From Paenibacillus doosanensis (GTDB lineage Bacteria > Bacillota > Bacilli > Paenibacillales > NBRC-103111): DNA of 64,000 nucleotides. Within the stretch, counting starts at the first letter, position 1; each line of letters begins with the position of its first letter. The position numbers and the translations under genes are program-made. Positions 40,404 through 49,066 of the stretch are shown piece after piece. The notes below the pieces were generated by a model. That model did not search any database, was not told the DNA's origin, and saw only the letters and a program-made list of their open reading frames with translations. The DNA lies in NCBI RefSeq assembly GCF_025060755.1, contig NZ_JANYUY010000040.1:1-64000 (forward strand). The letters are read 5' to 3'.

Positions 40404-41237
40404 CTATCCCTTTACGGCTCCCGAAGTCAATCCGGAAATAATTCTCTTTTGGAACAGCAAAACCATGATGACGAGCGGAATTGTAGAAATGAAGGAAGCG
40501 GCGGAAATTTGCCCCCACGGCACGTCGTAATCGGACGGCATCCCGACAATCGCGACCGGCATCGTTTTGAACGCGTCTTTGGAAATAAACGTAACGGCAA
40601 ACAAAAATTCGTTCCACGCCGATATAAACACAAGAATCGCCGTCGTAAACATGCCGGGAGCGACGAGCGGCAGCAGTATTTTATAGAAGGTTTGGAACGG
40701 CGTGCTGCCGTCCACCTCGGCCGATTCGTCCAGCTCTTTCGGAAGCTTCCGGAAAAAGGTCGTCAAATTCCACAGCGAAAACGGCAGCGTAAACGCGATA
40801 TACGGCAAAATCAGCGCCGCGTAAGAGTTCATCAAGCCAAGCTTCTGAAGCAAAAAATAAAGCGGCGAAATGATGACCATTGCCGGAAACATCGAGATGG
40901 CGAGCACAAAATAAAGCACGAATTTGGCCCCCGGAAATTTGATTCTGGCAAGCGCATAGGACGCTATGGAGGAGACGGCAAGCGCGATCAGCATGCTCAT
41001 GCTCGCTACCATAAAGCTGTTCAGCATATTTCGCAAAAAATTTCTTTTTTGAAAAATATCGATATAATTCGTCCAATAGGTGAAATCCGGGAACCAATGG
41101 ATATCGTTAACGTTATACAGCAGCCGTTCATTATGAAATGAAGCGTTCGTAATCCAATAGAACGGAAAAACCGTAATGAGAACGGCTGCGGCGACAACGG
41201 CGAATAAAGCTGATCTTCCCCAAATGTTAGTCTTCAT
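40404..41237 (-). CDS. Carbohydrate ABC transporter permease (MalG/AraQ type)
   Basis: A 277-aa permease with six membrane segments. The EAA loop ELDESAEVDGSTPFQTFYKI is the ATPase-docking site, and the C terminus is KRIISGLTSGAVKG. The open frame continues far upstream, but the true ATG is at 41237, overlapping the stop of the MalF-type gene as ATGA. That coupling gives equal amounts of the two subunits. It is followed after 48 bases by the sensor kinase gene. No ATPase is encoded nearby. Confidence 0.94.
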   Translation of the reverse strand: MKTNIWGRSALFAVVAAAVLITVFPFYWITNASFHNERLLYNVNDIHWFPDFTYWTNYIDIFQKRNFLRNMLNSFMVASMSMLIALAVSSIASYALARIKFPGAKFVLYFVLAISMFPAMVIISPLYFLLQKLGLMNSYAALILPYIAFTLPFSLWNLTTFFRKLPKELDESAEVDGSTPFQTFYKILLPLVAPGMFTTAILVFISAWNEFLFAVTFISKDAFKTMPVAIVGMPSDYDVPWGQISAASFISTIPLVIMVLLFQKRIISGLTSGAVKG

Positions 41238-42136
41238 GTCCGTCCCTCTTTTTCCGATAAAGTCCAAATGTACACGCTGCTGATGAGCGCGATCACAATA
41301 AGAATCGATACGGCGATCGTCGATCCGTATCCGAAATCTAAATTTTTGAATAACGTCTTGTAGGCGTACAAGCTGGTGACTTCCGTCGCATTCCCCGGCC
41401 CGCCCATCGTCATGACGTAGATCAAATCGAAAACGCGGAAGCTGTCGAGCGTCCGGAACAGAACGGCGACAAGGATGGTCGGCTTGATCATAGGCAGCGT
41501 GACCGCCATAAATTGACGAAACCGCGAGGCCCCGTCTACGGAAGCGGACTCGTACATATCTTTGGGAATCATTTGAAGCCCGGCCAAGATGAGCAGCGCC
41601 ATAAACGGAGTCGTCTTCCAAACGTCGGATATAATTACCGCGCCAAGCGCGCTGTCCGTATTCGAGAGCCACGCGTGAAACTGGCTGATCACTCCGATCT
41701 TCTCCAAAAAGATATTGATAAAGCCCCACTGATCGTTATACAGCCACAGCCACATCGTCGCCGAAACTACGGATGGGATCGCCCACGGCACTAATGCCGC
41801 CGCCCGGACGACTCCGATATAACGAAACGGCAAATTCATGATAAGCGCCAATATTAGACCGAGCACCAGCTCGCAAAATACGCTGGCCAGAGAAAACAGG
41901 CATGTATTGAGGAGCGAATTCCAAAACCGGGTATCGTGAACGAGCGTATCGTAATTTTTCAAACCGATAAATTTCTGATCTTGAACGGCGAGCAGCGAAT
42001 ATTCGTAAAAGCTAAGTTTTACCGTCTGCACTAAGGGGTATACCGCAACGAGCAAAATCAGTATGATCGCCGGAGCTACGAATACGCAGCCCCATAATGC
42101 TTTTTTCCTCTCCAAATGAGTTAACGAGGCTTTCAT
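41234..42136 (-). CDS. Carbohydrate ABC transporter permease (MalF/UgpA type)
   Basis: A 300-aa permease with six membrane segments. The EAA loop MYESASVDGASRFRQFMAVT (about 191-210) and the FYEYSLLAVQDQKFIGLKNY segment after the first helix are typical of the UgpA group. It is the second gene of the operon after the binding protein (66-bp gap) and is coupled to the MalG-type gene by a 4-base overlap. The ribosome binding site is weak (GAGATGATAGG). Confidence 0.94.
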   Translation of the reverse strand: MKASLTHLERKKALWGCVFVAPAIILILLVAVYPLVQTVKLSFYEYSLLAVQDQKFIGLKNYDTLVHDTRFWNSLLNTCLFSLASVFCELVLGLILALIMNLPFRYIGVVRAAALVPWAIPSVVSATMWLWLYNDQWGFINIFLEKIGVISQFHAWLSNTDSALGAVIISDVWKTTPFMALLILAGLQMIPKDMYESASVDGASRFRQFMAVTLPMIKPTILVAVLFRTLDSFRVFDLIYVMTMGGPGNATEVTSLYAYKTLFKNLDFGYGSTIAVSILIVIALISSVYIWTLSEKEGRT

Positions 42137-42202
42137 CCTATCATCTCTTTCTTGCCAAAGATGTCCCCCCTGCTATCAGGCAGAGGGGATAGTTCATAAA
42201 TG

Positions 42203-43474
42203 CTATTTCTGAATTTCTTCCAGCTTCTTCTGCATATCGGCAAGCGCCTGCTCCGGCGTTTTTTTATTGTTAAATGCAAGGGACAGCTCCTGTTGAATCG
42301 TTTCGCTCACCTTGCCGTAATTGGCCGACTTAGGACGGGACACGCCGTTAATCAGCACTTGATAGAACGGGATGAACGAAGGATTCTGGGAAATGATCTC
42401 CTGATCCTGGTACAACGTAACGTCCGTCGGAAGACGGCCGCCTTCCATCGCTTTCACCTTCTGCTGCTTGGCGTCCATCAGCCACTTCATAAATTCGAAC
42501 GATTCCTTCGGATGCTTGGAGGTTTTGGTAATCCCCAGATTCCAGCCCCCCAGTGTAGAAGCCGGCTTGCCGTTATCGCCCTTAGGCAGCGGAGCAACGT
42601 CCACTTTCCCCTTCACCGCGCTGCCCTCCTTCTCTACGAGCGGCCATGCGCTGTTCCAGGATCGCAAGAATACGGCGTTTCCGTTCAGGAACGCTTCCTG
42701 GCTTTCTTTTTCCACATACGTATTTACCCCTGCCGGCATAACATCCTTAAGCTTCAGCATCATCTGCAGCGCTTTGAGGTTCTCGGGCGAATTCACGACA
42801 ACCTTGCCGCTCCCGTCCAGGAAATGGCCGTTGTAGGATTCCATAATCTCCAGCGCATTGGTGACGATCGCTTCATGCTGCTTGAACTGGCCTACATATC
42901 CGTTCATCTTGTATTTTTGACCGAGCTGCTTGGCCTGATCGTACAGCTCATCCCATGTTTGCGGCGGCCTCAGACCTTCTTTCTCCAAAATATCTTTGCG
43001 ATAATACAGCATTCCCGCCGTGGAGTTCCACGGGAGAGCATACCAAGCGCCGTTCACATTCATCGCTTCCGACGGCCCTTTCAACAGCCCGGTTGTCGCC
43101 TTGGTCTTGAAGGCGTCGTCCATCAACGGGTCAAGCGGCTGAATCCAGCCGGCCTTGGCAAACTCGCTGATCCAGACGATGTCCAGCCCGATCACGTCCA
43201 GCGAATCGTCGCTCGCCGCCAGCCACGTCGTCAAGCGGTCCTTGTATTCGGAGTTCGGAACCGGCTTATAGGTCACCTTCACCTCGTTTTGCGATTGGTT
43301 ATACGCATCGACCAGCTTCTTGTCGACCCCCAGGCCGTCGTCGAAGATGGTAAAAGTAATTTCCACCGGCTTCTTCCCGTCCTTGCCGGCTCCGGAAGCG
43401 CCCTGATCCTCCGCATTGCCGCATCCGCTTACAACCAGACAAGCCAGCAGCGCTGTTGCCGTCCATTTTTTCAT
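42203..43474 (-). CDS. Sugar-binding lipoprotein of the YesMN-linked transporter
   Basis: A 423-aa family 1 solute-binding lipoprotein, first gene of the operon. I use ATG 43474 (MKKWTATALLACLVVSGC), 11 bases after AAGGGGG, which gives a compact signal peptide with lipobox VSGC. The upstream ATG at 43495 has no ribosome binding site. Two-lobe features include KPVEITFTIFDDGLGVDKKL, the GMLYYRKDILEKEGLRPPQT segment and ESFEFMKWLMDAKQQ. A promoter and cre site lie directly upstream. Beside a GH92 mannosidase operon, a manno-oligosaccharide ligand is plausible but unproven. Confidence 0.93.
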   Translation of the reverse strand: MKKWTATALLACLVVSGCGNAEDQGASGAGKDGKKPVEITFTIFDDGLGVDKKLVDAYNQSQNEVKVTYKPVPNSEYKDRLTTWLAASDDSLDVIGLDIVWISEFAKAGWIQPLDPLMDDAFKTKATTGLLKGPSEAMNVNGAWYALPWNSTAGMLYYRKDILEKEGLRPPQTWDELYDQAKQLGQKYKMNGYVGQFKQHEAIVTNALEIMESYNGHFLDGSGKVVVNSPENLKALQMMLKLKDVMPAGVNTYVEKESQEAFLNGNAVFLRSWNSAWPLVEKEGSAVKGKVDVAPLPKGDNGKPASTLGGWNLGITKTSKHPKESFEFMKWLMDAKQQKVKAMEGGRLPTDVTLYQDQEIISQNPSFIPFYQVLINGVSRPKSANYGKVSETIQQELSLAFNNKKTPEQALADMQKKLEEIQK

Positions 43475-43501
43475 AGCTTGTACTGCCCCCTTCATAGTAT
43501 G

Positions 43502-43515
43502 TGCAATCGCTTACA
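43502..43515 (-). promoter_or_regulatory. CcpA cre site of the transporter operon
   Basis: TGTAAGCGATTGCA on the minus strand matches the cre consensus at 13 of 14 positions. It lies 6 bases downstream of the -10 box, within the transcript start region, where CcpA would block transcription. Confidence 0.75.
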
Positions 43516-43521
43516 AAATGG

Positions 43522-43527
43522 ATTATA
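43522..43527 (-). promoter_or_regulatory. -10 box of the transporter operon
   Basis: GGTTATAATCC on the minus strand is a consensus TATAAT. No good -35 box is present at the right distance, which fits an activator-dependent promoter of the YesN type. Confidence 0.6.
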
Positions 43528-43555
43528 ACCGTTTTGGCGGATCGCTAACACGGAG

Positions 43556-43649
43556 CAATCATCCGATTTGGGGGAACAATCATCCAATCGCACCCCGCTC
43601 GGCACGCCGTGCTTCCCGCAAAATGGTGACGATCATCCGATTTCGGGGG
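43556..43649 (-). repeat. Three direct repeats upstream of the transporter promoter
   Basis: Copies of the pattern (c/g)aatcatccgattt.ggggg occur at 43556-43574, 43577-43591 (partial, caatcatccaatcgc) and 43631-43649 (gatcatccgatttcggggg). Their position, about 30-125 bases upstream of the -10 box, suits binding sites for the AraC-type regulator encoded in the operon. A dispersed intergenic repeat is the alternative. Confidence 0.55.
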
Positions 43650-43673
43650 TTAAATGTCCGAATTCAGGGCAGG

Positions 43674-43702
43674 CAAAAAAACGCTTGGAAGCCCAAGCGT
43701 TT
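43674..43702 (-). terminator. Terminator of the GH92 operon
   Basis: aacgcttgg / ccaagcgtt is a perfect 9-bp hairpin with a 4-base loop (43680-43701), followed on the minus strand by seven T. It is a textbook intrinsic terminator. Confidence 0.93.
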
Positions 43703-43733
43703 CATTGGCAATTAGCCGTTCATATTCCGCTGT

Positions 43734-46700
43734 CTACTGTTTCATCGAAAATTTCATCTTATCCAGGTTACCTACATACATGAGGCTGGATGTCGTCGAT
43801 CCCTTGAATACGACGCAGACGGTTTGCTTGCCGCTCACCAGCTGGTTCAGCCGGCCGCCGGCCGTATTGTAGGTGCCCCAGCCCGAGCCCGTATTGGGCA
43901 GGCTCAACGTGCCGATCACCGGGCCGTCCTTATCGTTCAAACGGATTTCGGCTGCAACATCGGCAGGCGCTTTCTGCGAAGGCGCGTCGTAGACGATCTC
44001 CAGGTAATTTTTCCCTTTCGTCCCGAAATCGACGTCGTTGTAAGCCATCCAGGCGCCGTTAAACGTGTTGCCGACGGTCGTCCCGCCGTTGTTGCTTTCC
44101 GTTTTTAACGGGTTGTTATTGAACGTGTTCACCGCCGTCGTCCAGGCGGAACGGGCTTCAAATTCCACGGTCACATCCTGCTCCGGCGCCTGCTCGCTTA
44201 AGGTAAAGCTCGCATTGTCGAAATTGCCGATGTATTTGTACGTCGCGCTGCCTGTGCCCGTCATCACGAGGTACACATCCTGAATGCCGGTCAGCGTCCG
44301 CGTCAGCTGCGCCGTCACGGTTTGGTAGGTGCCCCATGACGCCGCCGTCGGAGGGGTATTCACCTTCCCGACAAGCTCGCCGTCGACGCCGCCGATCCGC
44401 ACCTCCACCGCCGCATCGGCCGGGCAGCTCGCGCTGTTGCCCGAATACTCGATGGACAGCTCGTTCACGCCGCCGCTGCCGAAATCCATCCCCTTATAGG
44501 CAAGCCAGGCGCCGCTGAACGTATTGGCGACTTGTTTGCCGCTTTTGCCCGCTTCGGTTTTGAGTGGATTATTGTTATACGGATTCAGGGCCGCAGACCA
44601 TTCGTTGTACGTCTCTAGTTCAAGCTTGGTGAAGTCGGTTCTGATTTTCTGGTAGCCGAAGGTCATCCGGTCAAAGTTGCCGATATAAGGCAGCGCACTC
44701 GTCGTGCTGCCTTTCATTACGATCACCAGCCGCTGCTTGCCGGTAATCGTTCTGCTTAGCTGGGCTTGCGTCGTCTTATACGTTCCCCAGCCGCTGCCCG
44801 TATTCGGCAGATCCAAGGTTCCGACCAGCTCGCCGTCGACCGCGTCCAGACGAATTTCCAGCCGGCTTCCCACCGGCACTTTATTCGTCGGCGCATCATA
44901 TTCGACCGTCATCTGATTGGCACCCGGAGTGCCGAAATCAAAATTATCATAGGCAAGCCATGCGCCGGTAAACGTGTTGGCGACGACCGTCCCGTTATTG
45001 CCCGCTTCGGTTTTGAGCGGATTGTTATTGAACGTGTTTACATCGGACGACCATTCCGTGCGGCTCTCGAACTGAAGAGTCAAGCCGTCTTCCCCAGGCT
45101 GGCCGGGCACTTCCGGAACCTCCGGAACATCCGGCTCCTCCTCCGGGAGCGGAAGGGGTTCCGGCAGCGGCTCTTCGACCGGCGGCTTCGGCTCCGGTTC
45201 GGTTACCGGCTCCGGCTGTGATACGACCGGCTCCGCGAGCCATAGCGAGTCATAGATGTTGCCGTTATAGGCATCCACCAAATACACGTTCATCTGGTAC
45301 TTGCTCGCATTGACGTTGAACAGCTGAGAAAGCTGGAAGCCTCCGGTTTGTACAGGCACGGCATTGGACATCAAGGCCCGTTCGCTGCCGTCCATTAATT
45401 GAAACACGACCACGGCGGAATCCGCATATTGGCCTGTCAATGTCCCCTTGACCTGAACATCCATATTGCCGCTCCGGTTCACGTCCACCTGCAGATCGTA
45501 CACATCCCACTGAATGTCCGAAGTGTATCCGGCATTCGAGATCAGTTCTTGACCTGCCGTGCGCCCGGAAGCTTCGTCCGCCTTCACGCGCACCTGCACC
45601 TTGCCCGCTGCAAATTCGAGCGGACCTACCGTTTGCGGGTTCGCCGTCACCGGCTTCCACTTCAAGCCGCCGTCCGTGCTGTACTCGTAATCGGACGGCT
45701 GCTCGAAGCCGGGAACGAACGTCCACCCGAAGGTATTCGCCTTATCGTCCACGACCGGTTCGGTCGGAGCGTCCGGCTTCATCATCCGCTTCACCGCTTC
45801 CAGGCTGAACTCGAAGGCGATGTCCGAGCTCGTCGCATTCACCTGATGCACCTCGGCGGAAATGACATTCGTCCCCGGCACCAAATACGCAGGATCGATC
45901 TGATACGCATTGCGGTCCCGCTCGTCATTGACCGTCGCGTTCGCGTACGTATTATAGTTCACCGGACCGGCGGGCATATTCGTGCGGATCACTTCATGAC
46001 CGTTCAAGTAGACGATAGCCCCGTCATCGCGGATGAGACCGGCGTCCAGCTCGAGAATATCGCTCGCATCGGATACCTCGAAGGTTTTGCGGAAATACGT
46101 CGTCGGATACTTGTTGTTGGCATCCGGTCCGTAGCTTACCTTCGTCTTGACCTTGCCGGTATTGTCGTAGCCCAGCATAGCCTGGCCTTCCGCCCAGCGG
46201 CTGTCGTCGTATTCTGGGCCGTTCCAGCCGCTGCCGGCGTATTGGCCCTTGTCGTAATATTTCCATACGGATTGCTCGGCGATCAGCGTTTGGCGCGTCA
46301 AGGCGTTGTCCGCTTCAGCCGTAAAATCCATGATCGGAGGCGCTGCGCTGGGCGTTGCTCCCCAGCTCGTATTCGGCACGGCATCCATATCGAATTCCAA
46401 GGTGCCCCCCGACATCATATCGCTGTACTTGATCCACGATTGGTTCAGGTTATTTCCGTTCAAATGCGCGGATTGAATAAAGCGGTTTTTGCTGGACACA
46501 TGGTTAGCTTTAATCGTAAACGTCTTGCCGTTGTCCAGATGCAGCTTCACCTCCGAGAAAATCGGAGAGCCGATCAGGAAGCTCGCTTCGCCCGGATTGC
46601 CCGGGAACAAGCCGAGCGCGCTGTACACGAACCACGAGGACATGCCGCCGGCGTCGTCGTCCATCGATTGCAAGTATCCTTCCGGATCGTCGCGGTACAC

Positions 46701-49040
46701 CCGGGATTTCATCGGATAGGCGTAAGGCCCGTGGTTATGATATTTTTGCGTAACGACTTCCGTCGTATACTGTCTTGCATAATATTGGGTTAAATACGGA
46801 TACCCCAAATAATTGAACAAATAAGGGACATGCAAATCCGGTTCGTTGATCGCCATATACTCGTTGATTTTGAAAAAATGCTGCAGCTGCTCGGCCATCG
46901 CTTTTTTGCCGCCCATCAGGCCGGCCAGCCCGTTAATGTCTTGGGGCACGGACCAGCGGTACGTCCACAGATTGCCCTGATAAGCATATTTATCTACCGC
47001 CAAAATATCTCCCTTGCTCACCGTCTGTCCGTTCGGAGTAAAGAAGCCGCGCTTCTCTCCGTTCTCGTCGACCTGATTCGGGTTCCAGAGCTGCTTGTAA
47101 GACAGCGCAAGCCGTTTGTACTTCTCGTACGTATCGCGGTCCCCGATCAGCTGGGCGAGCTTCATCGGGAACGAGGCGCTGTTGGCCTTCTCCAGCTTGC
47201 CGGAAATTTCCCCGTCGCTGATCGAGAAATTGTCCGCGTCAACGGCCATCCCTTTGAGCGCTTTGTACACGTCAAAGTCCGTAAAGCCTTTGGCGTACGC
47301 ATCGAGAATGACCGCGCCGTTGAACTCGTTTCTCACTGTAGGACTCGGCCAATAACCGTCGCCCCATTGCGTATAGGAGCCTCTTGTACTATACAAATCG
47401 ACAAGAGACTTGACCATGTTCTCGTATTGTTTCGGAGCCAGCACGGAGAACAGCGAATATTTGCGGAAGTCGTCCCACGTCGTCCAGCCGTTATAATACT
47501 CGAAATCGCCGCCGAACTCGGAGACTTGACGAATCGTGTTCTCGTCTCTTCCCGCTTTGAAGGTGTCGTTCGAACTCGTCACATTATTCGGATGAAGAAA
47601 CGTATGGTACAGCTGCGTATAGAAGACCCGCTTGTTCTGTTCATCCGCATCGGTGATTTCCACCTTGCTCAGCAGCTCGTCCCAAGCGTTTCTCGACTTG
47701 GCCTGCTGCGCGTCGAAATCCCAATTCGCGATGTCGTGGTCCCGCTCGTACTTCGCCTGTTCGACGCTGATCGTCGAGAGGCCGACTCTGGCTTGAATCA
47801 CTTGATGATCCCGCGTATTGAAATTCACCCATACGCCGCTGTTCGAGCCGCTGCGCTGAGCGACCTCTCCTACCGCGTCTGCCTGCCAGGACGTGTAGGA
47901 ATCGAAATCATGGTCAAACTGGATGGAATAATACATCGTATAGTATCCGTGGCCGCATACATTTTGCGATTGGATCATCCCGGAAATTTCATCGCTGCCT
48001 TCCACCGTCAGATTGGCGTCCACCATGCCCGCATAGGAATTGGACAGGTCGACCAGCACCGATCCGGTATCGGCGTCAGGGAAGGTGTAACGATGGAAGC
48101 CTACATTATGCGATGCCGTAAGCTCGACGCCGATGCCCGACGCCAATTGAACGCCGTAGTAGCCGGGCGAAGCTTGCTCGCTGTTTTTATCGTACCGCTG
48201 CTTGTACTCGTCCCGGTTTTTCGTAAATGCGCGGGTTTCCGGCATCATTAGGATGTTGCCGCCTGCGCCGCTGCAGCCTACGCCGCTAAAGCGCAAATGG
48301 GAGAAGCCCTTCAAATATTTATCCTGGTAGTAATACCCGCTGAAGGCTCCGCCGTCGCTATCGGGTCCCAAGGAAACCAGACCGAAAGGCGTCGTCGGCC
48401 CCGGGTTCGTCTGTCCGTTGTCCCCCAACGTGTTAATAAACGGGTCTACATAATCGACGGGAGCAAGGTTTGCGGCCGGGTAGACCGGCTGCTTGTCACT
48501 GTCCGTTCCGTAAATTTCCAGCTCGTACAGACGAACCGTATTGTTGTCGTAGGCTCCTTTATCGACGTACAATCTTACGTACTGAGCCGTAAATGTCGGC
48601 ACATAGCGCTTAACGATCGTTTGCACGTTATTTTTGACCGTATCGACATCGAGCCATGTCTGCCCGTCTTGACTCATCTGCAAACGAAAGTCTTTGGTGT
48701 TCCAGAACGGGCTGTTCGTCGATTCGCCGATGGCGGCGTTTTTGACAACCCATTCGTTCATATTGTATTCCCGGCCCAAATCGAGCATTAACCATTTGTT
48801 CGCCGTATTCGAATTGTCGCACCACTTCGTATCGTTCTTGCCGTCAACCGCTGCGCTTGCGCTCTCATTGGCGTTGCACTGCCCCGATGCCGTGACCTTG
48901 GCGTTGAGCGCCACGTTTCGGGTCTCGGCGACCGGAAGCGCATTGTCGGGCGCTGCCGATACGGTTCCCATGGCAAACGGAGTCAGCATGCTGTAAACGA
49001 ATACGCCCGTCATGACAACTGAAATGATTTTTTTCCACAT
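43734..49040 (-). CDS. Secreted GH92 alpha-mannosidase with discoidin and CBM6-like modules
   Basis: A 1768-aa exported enzyme. In order: signal peptide (1-32); discoidin (F5/8-C) module (about 40-180); GH92 catalytic region (about 195-880) opening with VDYVDPFINTLGDNGQTNPG and TPFGLVSLGPDSDGGAFSGY, and containing DDDAGGMSSWFVYSALGLFP near its end; a galactose-binding-like domain (about 900-1080); Fn3-like domains (about 1085-1270); a Pro/Glu linker (about 1275-1330); and three CBM6-like modules (about 1345-1768), each with a NNNPLKTE and a GSGWGTY-type phrase. GH92 enzymes are calcium-dependent exo-alpha-mannosidases acting on mannan or N-glycan chains. There is no SLH or sorting signal. It is last in an operon with an SLH protein and a phosphoesterase. 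Confidence 0.93.
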   Translation of the reverse strand: MWKKIISVVMTGVFVYSMLTPFAMGTVSAAPDNALPVAETRNVALNAKVTASGQCNANESASAAVDGKNDTKWCDNSNTANKWLMLDLGREYNMNEWVVKNAAIGESTNSPFWNTKDFRLQMSQDGQTWLDVDTVKNNVQTIVKRYVPTFTAQYVRLYVDKGAYDNNTVRLYELEIYGTDSDKQPVYPAANLAPVDYVDPFINTLGDNGQTNPGPTTPFGLVSLGPDSDGGAFSGYYYQDKYLKGFSHLRFSGVGCSGAGGNILMMPETRAFTKNRDEYKQRYDKNSEQASPGYYGVQLASGIGVELTASHNVGFHRYTFPDADTGSVLVDLSNSYAGMVDANLTVEGSDEISGMIQSQNVCGHGYYTMYYSIQFDHDFDSYTSWQADAVGEVAQRSGSNSGVWVNFNTRDHQVIQARVGLSTISVEQAKYERDHDIANWDFDAQQAKSRNAWDELLSKVEITDADEQNKRVFYTQLYHTFLHPNNVTSSNDTFKAGRDENTIRQVSEFGGDFEYYNGWTTWDDFRKYSLFSVLAPKQYENMVKSLVDLYSTRGSYTQWGDGYWPSPTVRNEFNGAVILDAYAKGFTDFDVYKALKGMAVDADNFSISDGEISGKLEKANSASFPMKLAQLIGDRDTYEKYKRLALSYKQLWNPNQVDENGEKRGFFTPNGQTVSKGDILAVDKYAYQGNLWTYRWSVPQDINGLAGLMGGKKAMAEQLQHFFKINEYMAINEPDLHVPYLFNYLGYPYLTQYYARQYTTEVVTQKYHNHGPYAYPMKSRVYRDDPEGYLQSMDDDAGGMSSWFVYSALGLFPGNPGEASFLIGSPIFSEVKLHLDNGKTFTIKANHVSSKNRFIQSAHLNGNNLNQSWIKYSDMMSGGTLEFDMDAVPNTSWGATPSAAPPIMDFTAEADNALTRQTLIAEQSVWKYYDKGQYAGSGWNGPEYDDSRWAEGQAMLGYDNTGKVKTKVSYGPDANNKYPTTYFRKTFEVSDASDILELDAGLIRDDGAIVYLNGHEVIRTNMPAGPVNYNTYANATVNDERDRNAYQIDPAYLVPGTNVISAEVHQVNATSSDIAFEFSLEAVKRMMKPDAPTEPVVDDKANTFGWTFVPGFEQPSDYEYSTDGGLKWKPVTANPQTVGPLEFAAGKVQVRVKADEASGRTAGQELISNAGYTSDIQWDVYDLQVDVNRSGNMDVQVKGTLTGQYADSAVVVFQLMDGSERALMSNAVPVQTGGFQLSQLFNVNASKYQMNVYLVDAYNGNIYDSLWLAEPVVSQPEPVTEPEPKPPVEEPLPEPLPLPEEEPDVPEVPEVPGQPGEDGLTLQFESRTEWSSDVNTFNNNPLKTEAGNNGTVVANTFTGAWLAYDNFDFGTPGANQMTVEYDAPTNKVPVGSRLEIRLDAVDGELVGTLDLPNTGSGWGTYKTTQAQLSRTITGKQRLVIVMKGSTTSALPYIGNFDRMTFGYQKIRTDFTKLELETYNEWSAALNPYNNNPLKTEAGKSGKQVANTFSGAWLAYKGMDFGSGGVNELSIEYSGNSASCPADAAVEVRIGGVDGELVGKVNTPPTAASWGTYQTVTAQLTRTLTGIQDVYLVMTGTGSATYKYIGNFDNASFTLSEQAPEQDVTVEFEARSAWTTAVNTFNNNPLKTESNNGGTTVGNTFNGAWMAYNDVDFGTKGKNYLEIVYDAPSQKAPADVAAEIRLNDKDGPVIGTLSLPNTGSGWGTYNTAGGRLNQLVSGKQTVCVVFKGSTTSSLMYVGNLDKMKFSMKQ
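43740..45100 (-). repeat. Three CBM6-like coding repeats
   Basis: Three units of roughly 430-480 bp encode the C-terminal carbohydrate-binding modules of the GH92 enzyme. The first and third (toward 45060 and 44150) are closest to each other; the middle one (toward 44610) has diverged. Shared landmarks are the blocks encoding NNNPLKTE and GAWLAY/GAWMAY. Confidence 0.75.
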
Positions 49041-49066
49041 TGCGATGGGGTCCTCCCGCTTTCGAT

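Noticed and set aside
40404-41729. A 441-residue reading of the MalG-type permease
   Set aside because: The extra N-terminal part is out-of-frame MalF-type coding sequence. The true start is the ATGA overlap at 41237.
46830-48251. A 473-codon plus-strand open frame
   Set aside because: It lies wholly antisense to the GH92 catalytic domain. Its translation is rich in Arg/His/Val with no recognisable domain.
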